The notes beneath the pieces are model-generated. The model worked only from the letters and a program-made list of their open reading frames with translations, made no database searches and had not been told where the DNA came from. A stretch of 13,158 nt of DNA. It comes from Pavlovales sp. CCMP2436. Lineage: Eukaryota > Haptophyta > Pavlovophyceae > Pavlovales. Shown in pieces: positions 1 through 8,038 of the stretch (its first letter is position 1; every line of letters starts with the position of its first letter). The stretch spans positions 341,659 through 354,816 of the forward strand of contig MU631339.1 of assembly GCA_026770615.1 (NCBI GenBank), read 5' to 3'. The position numbers and the translations under genes were made by a program.

Positions 1-32
1 CCCCACACACACACCCTTCCACCTGTTTACAG

Positions 33-808
33 CTGGAGTGCGTCACTTCTCACGTGTGGCGCCATCGCTGCGCCCTCTCAGGCGACAGAATTGGCGAAGG
101 GGCACAGGCGTTCAGGTGAGGGCCCTACATTACTCATTATTCTGTATTTCATGAGAGTATATGAACACGAAATAAAGAAAGGAAAGATACCAGGCGACAG
201 AATTGGCGAAGGGGCGCAGGCATTTAGGTGAGGGCCCTTTATTTGATAATAGATTTTTTAACGCCCTTCCACTTGCAGCCCCTGGTCTGGGCGTAAGGGC
301 ATGGCGCCTGTATTCCAACGGCTGAGGCGAGGCAAGCATCTGCTGCTCATTATTCTGTACTTAATTTTAGGGAACTCAGGCGGTAGGATTGGGGAGGGGG
401 CGCAGCAGGTAATATTTTTTCCTTCTTCTGTTTTGTACGGTCATTTTTGCTTTACAACTGCCTGCAGTCCACTGCCTGCTCTGCTTACCCCCCCCCCACT
501 CTCTCTCCCCCCCTGCAACGCACTATTGAAGTCTGTGTGTGTGGGACAGGAGCAAGCCACTCAACGTCGCGAACCTCGTCCTCCTCTCCGCCCGAGAGGC
601 AGACGCACACGCACTGCGCTCCGACGCGCCCTCCCCCCTCTCCGTGAGATCCGACCCAGAGTCCGGGTGCAAGACGCCACTATCCGGCATTATTTTCTCC
701 GCGGCTATACTCGCACATGCGGCCGCTCCGCTCGCGGCGCTGGACGTAGCGCGGGTCGAGCGCCGCTTGGCCGAGGCGCTGCAGGAGGGCGGACTCTGGG
801 CGCTCTGA
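33..808 (+). CDS. Unrecognised gene, 3' end: exons 33-115 and 550-808
   Basis: I do not recognise the family. Exon one follows a TTTACAG acceptor, is open for 27 codons plus two bases, and ends at CAG|GTGAGG (115/116). The terminal exon follows a T/G-rich tract and GGGACAG acceptor at 549 and starts with the one base needed to complete the codon, so the join keeps frame and gives the peptide GAQAFRSKPLNVANLVLLSA across the junction. It continues to a TGA at 806-808. The tail is alanine-rich and probably helical (LDVARVERRLAEALQEGG). The 5' end lies outside the window. The intron holds two further copies of the exon-one donor edge, so alternative donors are possible. Part of the terminal exon (about 640-700) could contain a small intron starting GTGAGA. 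The phase agreement is seen in the sequence; expression is not shown. Confidence 0.42.
191..227 (+). repeat. Partial copy of exon edge with donor site (copy 2)
   Basis: This 37-bp stretch repeats the last part of the exon ending at 115 (original at 79-115), including the peptide GDRIGEGAQ, and is again followed by a donor, TAG|GTGAGGGCCC. It differs by a few bases (CGCAGGCATTTAG for CACAGGCGTTCAG). Upstream of it the similarity to the exon stops, so no acceptor is copied. It lies inside the predicted intron. Confidence 0.75.
377..408 (+). repeat. Partial copy of exon edge with donor site (copy 3)
   Basis: A shorter, more diverged third copy of the exon edge at 79-115. It still reads GRIGEGAQ in the same frame and ends CAGCAG|GTAATA. 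Just upstream, CTCATTATTCTGTA (about 348-361) matches the intron stretch at about 132-146 behind the first copy, so intron sequence was duplicated as well. Confidence 0.6.
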
Positions 809-809
809 G

Positions 810-1590
810 AAAATTACTGTTTCAAAACTGCGGTTTTGCTTATTCAAAATTGTATTATTATTGCCTGCGGACCTTAATATCTGTTCCGGACCACGTCTGG
901 GCTGCGCTCGTGAGTATAGATGAGTGTTCGATCAGATGATAGTTAGTAAACGACCACGAGAAATGTGCCATATTATCGTTATTGCCGCAGATGAGGCTAA
1001 AATGTATTCATGAAGGAGGATTCGGGCTGACGGTGTTTAAAGTTCAAATCAAGATGAAATATATATTTTAGCTTTTAGATAAAATAAGGACCGACTGCTT
1101 ATTAATAGATAATAAGACGGGTGCTCGACTCGGGACAAGTCCGTTGCCTTCCGCCATTCTCGGCGCTTTTTACGTCGCATGGCCGTAAAATCTGAAAAGC
1201 CAATATCGAGGGTATATGTTAAGCCCGACTTTCTGCGCGTTGCTCGTCCGACGCGCTTGCAGTTAGGTGTGGAACCTTACCGTATGTCAGTCACGCGTTA
1301 CCCCTCTGCACCGTCTTCAGTCTTCAATCTATCCGTAAAAATCAGTACAATCACCGTCGATAGATCTCGCGGCTAAATTTACGCGCGTGTATAAAATCAT
1401 TAAAAAAATGACCTCAAGGTTACCAAGTTATATCGGCCAGGACTCCTGTCTCCGAGCTTTAGTCTATACGCAAAATCTATATGTATGACTGATAGGGATT
1501 CAAGGATTCAATCTGGCGTCAGAAACTATATGTATGCTATTCGATCCCTGCCAGGGCTAGAGTAGTTTTTTATTTATCAAGTATGCTCAA
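810..1590. other. AT-rich spacer without a supported gene
   Basis: About 780 bp of mixed, mostly AT-rich sequence after the TGA at 808. Short open frames exist (for example 1179-1376 on +) but have no recognisable motif and no coding-like base bias. The only structured parts are a fragment of dispersed repeat R1 (1005-1055) and a short weak match to repeat R2 near 1490-1525 (TGATAGGGATTCAA). Confidence 0.5.
1005..1055 (+). repeat. Dispersed repeat R1, partial copy
   Basis: Matches the first half of the R1 repeat seen in full at 9672-9777: TATTCATGAAGGAGGATTCG, then GGCTGACGGTGTTT, then AAGTTCAAATCAAG. The second half (the AGCGCTCTGACGCAGG part) is absent. Confidence 0.65.
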
Positions 1591-1593
1591 CAA

Positions 1594-1897
1594 GCTTCAG
1601 AAAAGTGGTACGTATTCGGCAGGCTGCGAGATCTTGCCGCGTGGAGAGCCCCGAGTCTGCGCGCAGGTGCTCCGCCCGTGCGAGGCCGAGGTCCGAGGGT
1701 TCCGAGCGTGGCGGCGTGTGCTGTGCCCCCAGGGTTGACTGACGCGACGAGAGCCGTACGGGTGCGTCAGTGCGTGACGGCCGATACGCCGCGAGGGGGC
1801 CATGGGCTAACAGCCGGAGTTTCGAGCATTTGAGGTGCTCTACTTCTTGGCCTTCTTGGCAGCCGGCCTCTTGGCGCCCACCTCATCCTCCTCCTCG
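1594..1897 (-). repeat. GST 3' end and flank, direct duplicate of 11594-11899
   Basis: About 300 bp here is highly similar to 11594-11899 in the same orientation, about 10 kb away. Shared blocks include GCGAGGCCGAGGTCCGAGGG and the GST C-terminal lysine-rich codons. Similarity ends abruptly after CTCCTCCTCG at 1897, where unrelated AT-rich DNA begins. The block covers the last GST codons, the TAG stop and about 245 bp downstream of it. Confidence 0.88.
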
Positions 1898-2205
1898 CCC
1901 CGATACATAATAATTGTTAGTGTTAGTTTTGTTTGTAGTACTACTATTAAAATATGTTTTATTATAGTTGTTATTATCTGTTGTTGCTTGGAGTGTAGCG
2001 GGCGGGAACAACAACAGGAAGACCAGACCAGACGCAACAGACGACGGTGTTATAGAGCATACCACATATAGGGCTGTAGACGCAAGAGGGTTCATTACTT
2101 TAAGTCGATCACGAGTACACAGTGAGGGAGTGGACAGAGGGGAGCTGGCAGTGGGGAGTGGGCAGTGGGCAGTGGGCAGTGGGGAGTGGACAGTGCGGAG
2201 GAGCC
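1898..2205. other. Insertion or replacement inside GST copy A, with GGGCAGT repeats
   Basis: Where copy B continues with acidic-tail codons, copy A switches to AT-rich DNA (ATAATAATTGTTAGTGTTAG) with no terminal repeats that I can see. From about 2130 to 2196 there is a degenerate 7-bp simple repeat (GGGCAGT, GGGGAGT), purine-rich on + and pyrimidine-rich on the GST strand, as expected for intron sequence before an acceptor. No gene is supported. Confidence 0.6.
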
Positions 2206-2884
2206 TTATAGGGTTGCCTTACATTGAGGTACCCGGGCTTAAGCTCCTCGATTGCCGTTCCATGTACTCTCCACGTACATGTCAGTCAGCAGCATGCCTG
2301 AGAAGAACGGACCCTCGAAGTGAGGCGTGAGGTAGGCAGGGGGCAGTCAGAAGCGGAGGCAGTCCGGCCACCTGCAAGGGCAGTGGACGTAGAGGACAGA
2401 GTAACATAGAGCAGTGATAAGCTACTAGGGCAGTGGCGGTGTTACACTGGGTAGTGACGGGTATGACAGGGTAGATCCATAACACCAAGCCAGCCACGTT
2501 GTGCACCTCGGCGAGCAGCTCCTCCGCCTTTTGCATGGCGTGTGCCAGACAAAAGGCGTCAGTGGTGGGAGAAAGGTCCTTGGAGCATTTGAACAACACC
2601 ATGTCCGCGCGACCCTCGCCGATCGCACCCTGCTCGAAGCCGTCGAGGTGCGACTGCGCCGCGGGGACAGACGGAGGGGACAGTCGGAGGAAACGGTCAA
2701 GGGTATGACGGAGGGGACAGTCGAGAGGAAAGGAAGAAGGGAACAGTCGGGACAGTTGGAGGTGTCAATCGGGAAGGTTAGGAGGGCGAGAGACAGAAAA
2801 GCATAACTACTGTTACTACAGGCAGTGAGGCATGGTGAAAGGAAATCCCCAAATCCTTGCTATGTATCGCATGATGGTGGAGGA

Positions 2885-2901
2885 CTGACAGTGGACCGTA
2901 C
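2885..2901 (-). other. 17-base GT...AG gap inside a GST codon run
   Basis: On the minus strand the GST frame reads ...GELDTQ up to CAG at 2902, then gtacggtccactgtcag, then TCC TCC ACC ATC (SSTIMRYIAR). Removing the 17 bases restores a canonical GST DTQSSTIMRYIAR segment; keeping them shifts the frame. The insert starts GT and ends AG. It could be a shrunken intron remnant or an ultra-short intron. Confidence 0.7.
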
Positions 2902-2998
2902 CTGCGTGTCGAGCTCGCCACCCATCAGCAGCGGCAACTTCGTTGGACGAGAGGGTGAGGATGAGAGGACTTTGGGGGAGGGGTGTTGGGGTGAGGTT

Positions 2999-4288
2999 TG
3001 TAGATGCTTGCATTCCTTGCGCGCGCGCGGCCGCTTCTCGCCGCCCGCCGCTTTGGCAGCCTTGGCCGCCGTCTTGTCCGCCTTTGTGACGGGCAGGGCC
3101 ACGCTCTGCTGCATGGGCAGCGAGTAGGTCACCGACGTCGCGGCCATCACTGAGAGTAGCACGCTGGAGGGAACGCCAGCCAGCACGCCGGGCGGCCCGC
3201 TGCCGCTGCCGCCACTGAACTCAATGGCCTCCAACATCGGCGGCAGCGGCGGCATCAGCTCGAGCAGGATACGCACAGCTGGGGCGAGCTCGATTACAAA
3301 GTCGTCGGCAAGCTCGACAACGAAGCCGTCGTCCTCCTCCTCCTCCTCGGCTGGCTTCCACGTAGGCGGCGACATGGGTGACGGCTCCGGCAATGGCAAT
3401 GGCACCGGCGCCGGCGTCGACCTCGGCCTCGGCCTCGGCGTATTGCACGCGGGTGACGTAGCTGAGGCCAACGGGCAACGGCAAGTCGGGCAGCAGGAAG
3501 CCGGTCTTGATCAGTGCCTCGAGCCGGCGCTTGGCGTGGCTCACCTGCGGCTAATTGCGGCCCATCTTGGCCGCGGCCTGCACCTGCGAGAGACCGGCGC
3601 GGATGACGAGGTAGGCAGCGGCGACGCAGCGCACCTTGGCCTCGCCGATGGGCTGCGAGATGAGGCGGTTACGGTGCATCGCCTCGCAGACGGTCTGCAC
3701 GCCCTGCTTGAAGGCGGGGTCCATGTCCGAGTCGTCGGCAAACTCGGTGAACTGCGGAGGCTTGCCCTTCTTCCGGCGGGCCTGCTTTGGCCGCTTGCTC
3801 GGCGGCTCGGCGGGCGCACCGTCCGGCGCGGGCGCCCCTGCCCCCGCCGCCTCCGCCTCTGGCAGTGGCGACACCGCCGCGAGCATGCGGGCGAGCTCAG
3901 GCCGCTCCTCTGCGCGCTGCTGCAACAACTCGACCATGTTGTTCTCGGGGACCGTGAAGCCGCGCTCCACCACCTACTTCAGCATCTACTTCATCCGGCT
4001 CACCTGCGGCTGGAAGATGCCAAATTCGCCCGCGGCCTGAAGCTCCGACAAGCCGGACGCCGACACGACGGCCATGGTGGCGGCGACGGTGCGAAGCAGC
4101 GAGTTAGTGGGCGGGTTGGGGACCAGCTTCGTTCTGAACAAAGCCTCGCCGATCGTCAGCGCGATCTCGCGCAGAGCACCCGACGGGGCCGGCGCGCGCG
4201 CCTCCATCGGCAGTGTCATCGGCGTGGCGATTGGCATCGGCGCCTCAGCGTCGATCGGTAGGGTCATCGGCACGGCCGCGAAGAGCAT
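2999..4288 (-). pseudogene. Putative DNA-binding protein with two HTH-like modules, disrupted
   Basis: One minus-strand frame runs from ATG 4288 to about 3400 with only three stops, all TAG (3986-3988, 3974-3976, 3551-3553). It holds two related modules of about 75 residues: module 1 (about 3950-4165; VAATMAVVSASGLSELQAA, then FQPQVSRMK) and module 2 (about 3490-3712; VAAAYLVIRAGLSQVQAAA, then PQVSHAKRRLEALIKTGF). Each looks like a helix-turn-helix: two helices, a Gly turn, and a QPQVS recognition-helix start. Between them lies a basic stretch, PPSKRPKQARRKKGKPPQ (about 3755-3805), likely a nuclear localisation signal. Near 3360-3450 the coding frame slips by one base in GCC/GAG repeats. The frame then carries WKPAEEEEEDDGFVVELADD (acidic) and a Lys/Ala-rich end down to about 3010. 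No in-frame ATG lies above 4288, so an upstream exon is possible. The transcription-factor role is inferred; I know no exact family. Confidence 0.6.
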
Positions 4289-4410
4289 GATGGGGCTCTC
4301 AGCGCCTGGGTTCGCCGCATAAGATCGAGCATTTTTTCTATATATACAAATTAATAAGGTTAGTTATTTACATATCTGAAGCACATGCATATCGATGTCT
4401 GTATATAGAC

Positions 4411-4500
4411 TAATGCACGCAGCAGGCATGGGCGACGCAGCGCTCAACGAGCACATCTTCCAGGACAGTCATATGCCATCTTGAATCCCTCTCAGTTATA
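4411..4500 (-). repeat. Dispersed repeat R2, internal copy
   Basis: Inverted relative to the complete element at 6639-6887. Shared blocks with the reverse complement of about 6690-6784 are GCACGCAGCAGGC, ATGGGCGACGCAGCGCTCA, GACAGTCA and CTTGAATCCCT, roughly three quarters identical by eye. The terminal inverted repeats are not recognisable here. Confidence 0.7.
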
Positions 4501-4505
4501 TACAT

Positions 4506-4558
4506 CAGCTTGATGATTGTCACACCGCCAGCTAGAACCCCCCTTCATTAATATACAT
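4506..4558 (-). repeat. Dispersed repeat R1, partial copy
   Basis: The reverse complement reads TATTAATGAAGGGGGGTTCT, then AGCTGGCGGTGTG, matching the first half of R1 at 9672-9777. It is in opposite orientation to the fragment at 1005 and directly abuts the R2 copy. Confidence 0.65.
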
Positions 4559-4847
4559 GCGAGCATCCGCCCTGGATGCTTAGGGTGTAACTTCCCAGGA
4601 GCATGCCGCGCCTGAGTCATTCTGTCGTTCCTCACTCGACCATACACAACCTAATCTGCGACTGACAGCATTCGTTTCCGCGATCGGGCGCGCGTGCGGG
4701 CCGTCGCGTTGGCCGCTCGCGCCGCCGCATAACTTTCAATGTTTTACTTGGATCAAAGCATCCTGAGTACGGGGGAAGGGTAAAAGAGCCAATCATTTTA
4801 CCCTGAAAGGAAGGGTAAAAATCAAATATTCTTCTCAGGCCTGGGCA

Positions 4848-4997
4848 CTAGATTGCCTCGGCGGGGACGCGCTGGTCGCACGCAACAAGGGTGGACATGT
4901 CTACGAGGGATCCCGACGCTCGCTGCACGCATCTCGAGGCGTGTCCGAGGTCGGCGAGGGATTCGGCGAGGGAATGAGCTAGGTCGACGGGCGCCAT
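4848..4997 (-). other. Possible small coding remnant
   Basis: A minus-strand frame from an ATG near 4997 reads MAPVDLAHSLAESLADLGHA and goes on to a TAG next to 4848, about 49 codons. The composition is plausible for a helical exon, but there is no family match, splice context or repeat support. It overlaps the presumed upstream region of the divergently placed Sel1 gene, so it may be a chance open frame. Confidence 0.22.
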
Positions 4998-5268
4998 CAG
5001 ATGCACTTTAAAAAGCGGTGTTCGAGAGAGACAAGATCGGCGCGCGGCTCCCCGTTGCTGCCCTCGGACCAGCACACGCGGCCGGCGTTGATCGAAGGGA
5101 GGCAAGAGGGAAGAGAGGCTGCGTGCTCTACTCTCCGCCTATCTGAACGAGACGGGACCAGCGCAGCGGCCGGCGCTCGAGGTCGGAGGCGAGAAGGGGC
5201 GGAGCGCTCCACTCCCCCCTGGACACTTGTTCACCGACACCCCCTTCGGCTCGGGGCGAGGGGCGCAG

Positions 5269-6528
5269 ATGGCGGGTGTGGCTGCCGAGACAAGGGAGCT
5301 CAGGCTGCTCATCGAGCGCGCAGCGAAGGGCGACCCTGATGCGCTGTCAAACCTCGGCTACCGGTACGAAAAGGGCGACGGCGCGGTGCAGGACCAGGCC
5401 GAGGCGCTGCGGCTCTACACGCAGGCGGCCGAGCAGGGCGATGCAGTCGCGCAGCTCCGCCTCGGCAACTGCCATATGACTGGAAATGACATGCCGCATG
5501 ACGAGAAGAAGGCGGCCAAGCAGGGCCTCGCGCTCGGGCAGTTCAGCTTGGCCCAATGCTTCGAGCTCGGCGCCGGCGTGGTGCAGGACGACGAGGAGGC
5601 GGTGAAGCTCTTCAGGCAGGCGGCCAAGCAGGGCTTCGCATGCGCGCGATGGCGCCTCGGTGACATGTATGCACAGGGCAACAGGAGTCTTGCCCAGAAC
5701 GACGAGGAGGCGGCGCGGCTCTACCGGCAGGCGGCCGAGCAGGGCTTTGCAGCCGGGCAGTACGCGCTCGGCAACAGCTACGCGCAAGGGAAGGGTGTGC
5801 CTCAGGACCAGCCGAGGGCGGCGAAGCTATTCGGGCAGGCGGCCTATCAGGGCTTGGCTCGTGCGCAGAGGAGCTTTGGCCAGTACTGCATTCTGGGCTT
5901 CGGCGTGGCGCACAACCTCGCCGATGCAGCACGCTACCTCCGCCTCGCCGCCGACCAGGGCGACGCCATTTCGCAGTGCTCGCTCGGCTTCTTGGGCGAG
6001 CATGGCCAAGGCACGAAGCGTGATTTGGGCGAGGCCGTGCGCCTGTACCGTGCCGCCGCTGCGCAGCGCGACGTGCGGGCGCTGGCGAGGCTGGGCGTGT
6101 GCTTGGAGAAGGGCAGGGGCGTGGTGCAGAGCGAGGCGGAGGCGGCCGCAAGCTATGCCAACGCATCCAAGCTCGGTGGCGCCGCTGCCTTGTTCGATGC
6201 AGGCATGAATCACCTCGGTATTACGGTCGTTATGGTTGGCAAGGTGAGCGCGCCCGAGTCCTTCACCCTCCAACTCGCCGTGAGCGACCTGGCCCTCGCC
6301 GCCAGGCTGGGGCACGTGGGGGCGGTCAAGAAGCTCGCCGCGATCTCGTGCCGGCGCAAGGTGGTGTCCACCTGCTGCATGGGCTGCGGCGCGACGCGCG
6401 AGCTGAGGCTATGCAGCCGGTGCCGCGTGGCCGCCTTCTGAGACGGCGACTGCGTGCGGCGCATGTGGCCGGCGCACAAGCCGTACTGCAAGCAGTGGCA
6501 GGCCGACGCCGCCGCCGCGGAGGAGTGA
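5269..6528 (+). CDS. Sel1-repeat protein with C-terminal MYND zinc finger, interrupted by in-frame TGA
   Basis: Sel1-like repeats are helix-turn-helix solenoids that hold protein partners; MYND fingers bind two zincs and proline-rich peptides, so an adaptor role is likely (family knowledge). About eight to nine repeats run from residue ~18, with LG..Y..G.GV..D..EA..L...AA.QG visible in most. Repeat 2 lacks about seven residues between HDEK and KAAKQG; repeat 9 is degenerate. The MYND motif starts at 6376: C-MG-C, then CSRCRVAAF, a TGA at 6439-6441, then DGDCVRRMWPAHKPYC. The TGA sits exactly where the fifth zinc-ligand Cys belongs (C-x3-C, then C-x7-H and H-x3-C), and the frame stays open for 28 more codons to a second TGA at 6526. 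The start is the first in-frame ATG (GCGCAGATGGCG); the frame is open upstream to 5092 without an ATG, so a 5' exon could exist. Read literally, the product stops at 390 residues with a broken finger. Confidence 0.85.
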
Positions 6529-6638
6529 TGGCGAACGCGTGTGCATGTGCAAACGAGAGAGAAAAATATACCCCACTGTCCATCACTGCCCTGACTTTCT
6601 GCATAATCTCCAAATCTCTCTGCTCGATGCGGTAGCTA

Positions 6639-6887
6639 CATGCTGAGCCGCTAATATATCCGCTAATATATATAATTATATGTCATAGTGATGAATTTAT
6701 GATAGGGATTCAAGCTGGTGTCTGACTGTTCTGAATGGTGTGCTGGTCTGAGCGCTGCGTCGCCCATCGCCTGCTGCGTGCCTTAGTCGGCTGCGCTGGC
6801 TTGGGCGCCACCGAGCGTGCCGATGGATCTCCGGTAGTTATAAATTATATATGTATAGCTATGTATATATATTAGCGGCTCAGCATG
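6639..6887. mobile_element. R2: short element with terminal inverted repeats (MITE-like)
   Basis: Perfect 21-bp inverted ends, beginning CATGCTGAGCCGCTAATATA at 6639 and mirrored to 6887, enclose about 249 bp with no coding capacity. AT-rich subterminal stretches flank a GC-richer core. A second internal copy lies inverted at 4411-4500. I see no clear target-site duplication. It sits about 110 bp after the Sel1-MYND gene, within its likely 3' flank. Non-autonomous DNA-transposon origin is inferred from structure. Confidence 0.65.
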
Positions 6888-7366
6888 GATCAACAGGTGT
6901 TTTTCAGTCACTGGCTTGGTCGACGTCAGGCTGAGGTCGAGCGATCGACCCAAACCCTCATGCACCAGCACTTACACCAAAGGGTGCATGAGTGTGTGCG
7001 CCCCGGCCCCCACGCCCCGCCTCGGCCGCGCCTCGGCCGCCGCAGTCCTGCCGTGGCGGCCGCAGGGAGCAGCATCGTCTTCGTAGCCTTGGTAGCCTTG
7101 AGCGGCGTCTCCGTGTGCGGGCCGCCGCCGCGTGCAGCAGCGCCCTCCGCAAGCGCGCGACGCACATCCACTTGAGGACCCGAGCGAGATGGGTGGTCGA
7201 GAGGTGCCAGCGAGTACCTCAAGCGGACAGCATCGCGACGCTGCGAGCGCGCACATATATAGCTACCGCTACAGGATGGCCGCGGGTGACTCACAGGCGG
7301 GAGGCCCGACGTTTAAGGGGATATTCAAATGATGGCTCGTGAGGCCCCCACCCCCAACGCGCGCTT
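6888..7366. other. GC-rich stretch without a supported gene
   Basis: Several overlapping frames are open on both strands here because of high GC; none has a recognisable domain and they compete with each other. A 10-bp perfect stem (CTCATGCACC at 6957-6966 pairing with 6983-6992) with a 16-base loop is the only clear structure. Confidence 0.4.
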
Positions 7367-8038
7367 GTGGGATGGGTCTCCGTCTCTCGTTGTGTCTTGG
7401 GTTGTTGCAATTGTAGTAAATATGAAAATAGGCCTCACGGCGACATTTTATCGGACCTCAGTACGAGAATCGGACTCACGGTGGAAGAGTGCGGTTCCAC
7501 GGAACGATGGCGGCCCGTTCGTTTGGAACCGATACGACAGCTGCACTCAGCGGCTCGTGTCGAGTGCAGCAGGCCAACCCCGGTGACAAAACTCGCGGCC
7601 GTTCGTGCAGGGGGGCCGCGCTCAACAAGCTATGGCCAAGGGGATCTGCGCGCGCGCGCGCCGGCGCTCATCCGGAGGCGGCTACGAGGCGCAGAAGGGC
7701 AGAGCATCGTCCTGGCTGCTGCTCGGCAGGCGCGCGAGGACGCGGGCGAGAGCAAGTACGCGCCGGCGGGCATGCGCCCCGAGTGGTGCGACGACCACTA
7801 CGAGCAGCGCGCCCTGAAATTGGCGGAGGAGGCGGCTGCCGGGGAGGAGGCGGCGAACGCGCTGGTCGTGGCGGCGGAGAAGCTAGAGTGGGAGGACCGC
7901 CAGCGTGCAGAGTGGCGGCTGCGCACGCACAAGTACGAGGCCAAGAGACGTGAGCTCAGGGCGAGCGCCCAGCAAGCTTCTGCGCGCACCAAGCTTGTGG
8001 CGCTCATCGCCGCACGTCGCCAAGAACGAGCTCTCTAA
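7367..8038 (+). CDS. Hypothetical Ala/Glu/Arg-rich helical protein, probably the last exon
   Basis: No family recognised. The frame is open for 223 codons from ATG 7367 to TAA 8038, but only the part after about 7640 looks coding. From the ATG at 7772 it reads MRPEWCDDHYEQRALKLAEE, followed by heptad-like A/E/L/R runs (VVAAEKLEWEDRQRAEWRLR) ending AARRQERAL, typical of a long charged helix or coiled coil. The first ~90 codons are compositionally mixed and may be intron or 5' flank, with the real exon starting after an AG near 7620. The neighbouring R2 element and the AT-rich region from 8240 give no functional context. Confidence 0.45.
   Translation: MGWVSVSRCVLGCCNCSKYENRPHGDILSDLSTRIGLTVEECGSTERWRPVRLEPIRQLHSAARVECSRPTPVTKLAAVRAGGPRSTSYGQGDLRARAPALIRRRLRGAEGQSIVLAAARQAREDAGESKYAPAGMRPEWCDDHYEQRALKLAEEAAAGEEAANALVVAAEKLEWEDRQRAEWRLRTHKYEAKRRELRASAQQASARTKLVALIAARRQERAL

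Larger units (their letters stand above)
1840..2940 (-). pseudogene. Glutathione S-transferase copy A, decayed
   Basis: Fragments of a GST lie in gene order on the minus strand. 2855-2940 holds the thioredoxin-fold end, KLPLLMGGELDTQ then SSTIMRYIAR, the segment that in GSTs carries the cis-Pro loop and the Gln-Ser glutathione-binding pair; a 17-base GT...AG insert separates the two. 2498-2653 is a complete-looking exon after a GGCGCAG acceptor, 52 codons including HLDGFEQGAIGEGRADMVLF and AMQKAEELLAEVHN. 2215-2324 is a degraded version of the copy B exon FEGPFFSG...IEELKPGYL with a scrambled middle. 1840-1897 keeps only the tail GAKRPAAKKAKK and a TAG stop. The catalytic N-terminal strand, the NEVGDVPWAADG part and most of the acidic tail are missing, and 1898-2205 is foreign DNA. 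It is probably not functional, though the 52-codon exon is intact. Confidence 0.8.
4340..4847. other. Spacer with repeat fragments and a small hairpin
   Basis: No gene is supported in this ~500 bp. It contains the R2 copy (about 4411-4500), the R1 fragment (4506-4558) and an 8-bp stem with a 10-base loop, GGGTAAAA...TTTTACCC at 4778-4803, followed by a third GGGTAAAA at about 4812. A GC-rich island at 4680-4735 may be coding debris but has no recognisable motif. Confidence 0.5.

Noticed and set aside
301..939. 212-codon open frame on the plus strand
   Set aside because: Its second half is an Arg/Pro/Gly-rich shifted frame over the exon at 550-808, and the first part crosses intron sequence. 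Only the short GRIGEGAQ part is explained, as an exon-edge copy.
1035..1055. tRNA gene or true SINE suggested by GTTCAAATC
   Set aside because: The B-box-like word is conserved in R1, but there is no A-box at tRNA distance, no cloverleaf and no acceptor stem.
2130..2196. CRISPR-like or regulatory array of GGGCAGT units
   Set aside because: Units are 7 bp and contiguous with no spacers, so it is a simple-sequence run in GST intron-derived DNA.
3224..4261. 345-codon open frame on the plus strand
   Set aside because: It is antisense to the HTH-like gene. Its residues are low-complexity (G/S/A/R/L/H) with no motif, while the minus frame shows two related modules, a basic linker and an acidic stretch.
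3545..4288. Alternative nuclear code with TAG as glutamine
   Set aside because: Only one of three TAGs aligns to Gln, the same gene also has a frameshift, and GST copy B terminates sensibly at TAG after its lysine-rich tail. Decay is simpler; kept only as a testable finding.
5347..6315. Several long open frames antisense or shifted within the Sel1 gene
   Set aside because: They mirror the periodic Sel1 codons (repeating LLGRLP-type peptides) and are expected by-products of a GC-rich repeat gene.
6529..6760. SECIS element for the TGA in the MYND finger
   Set aside because: TGA-type words occur (about 6526 and 6690) but I could not find the paired helix, AA loop and opposite GA at proper spacing; needs a covariance search.
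6885..7294. Candidate genes on either strand (for example a hydrophobic VFVALVALSG segment on plus)
   Set aside because: Competing GC-driven open frames, no motif, no splice-bounded exon and no repeat or homology support.
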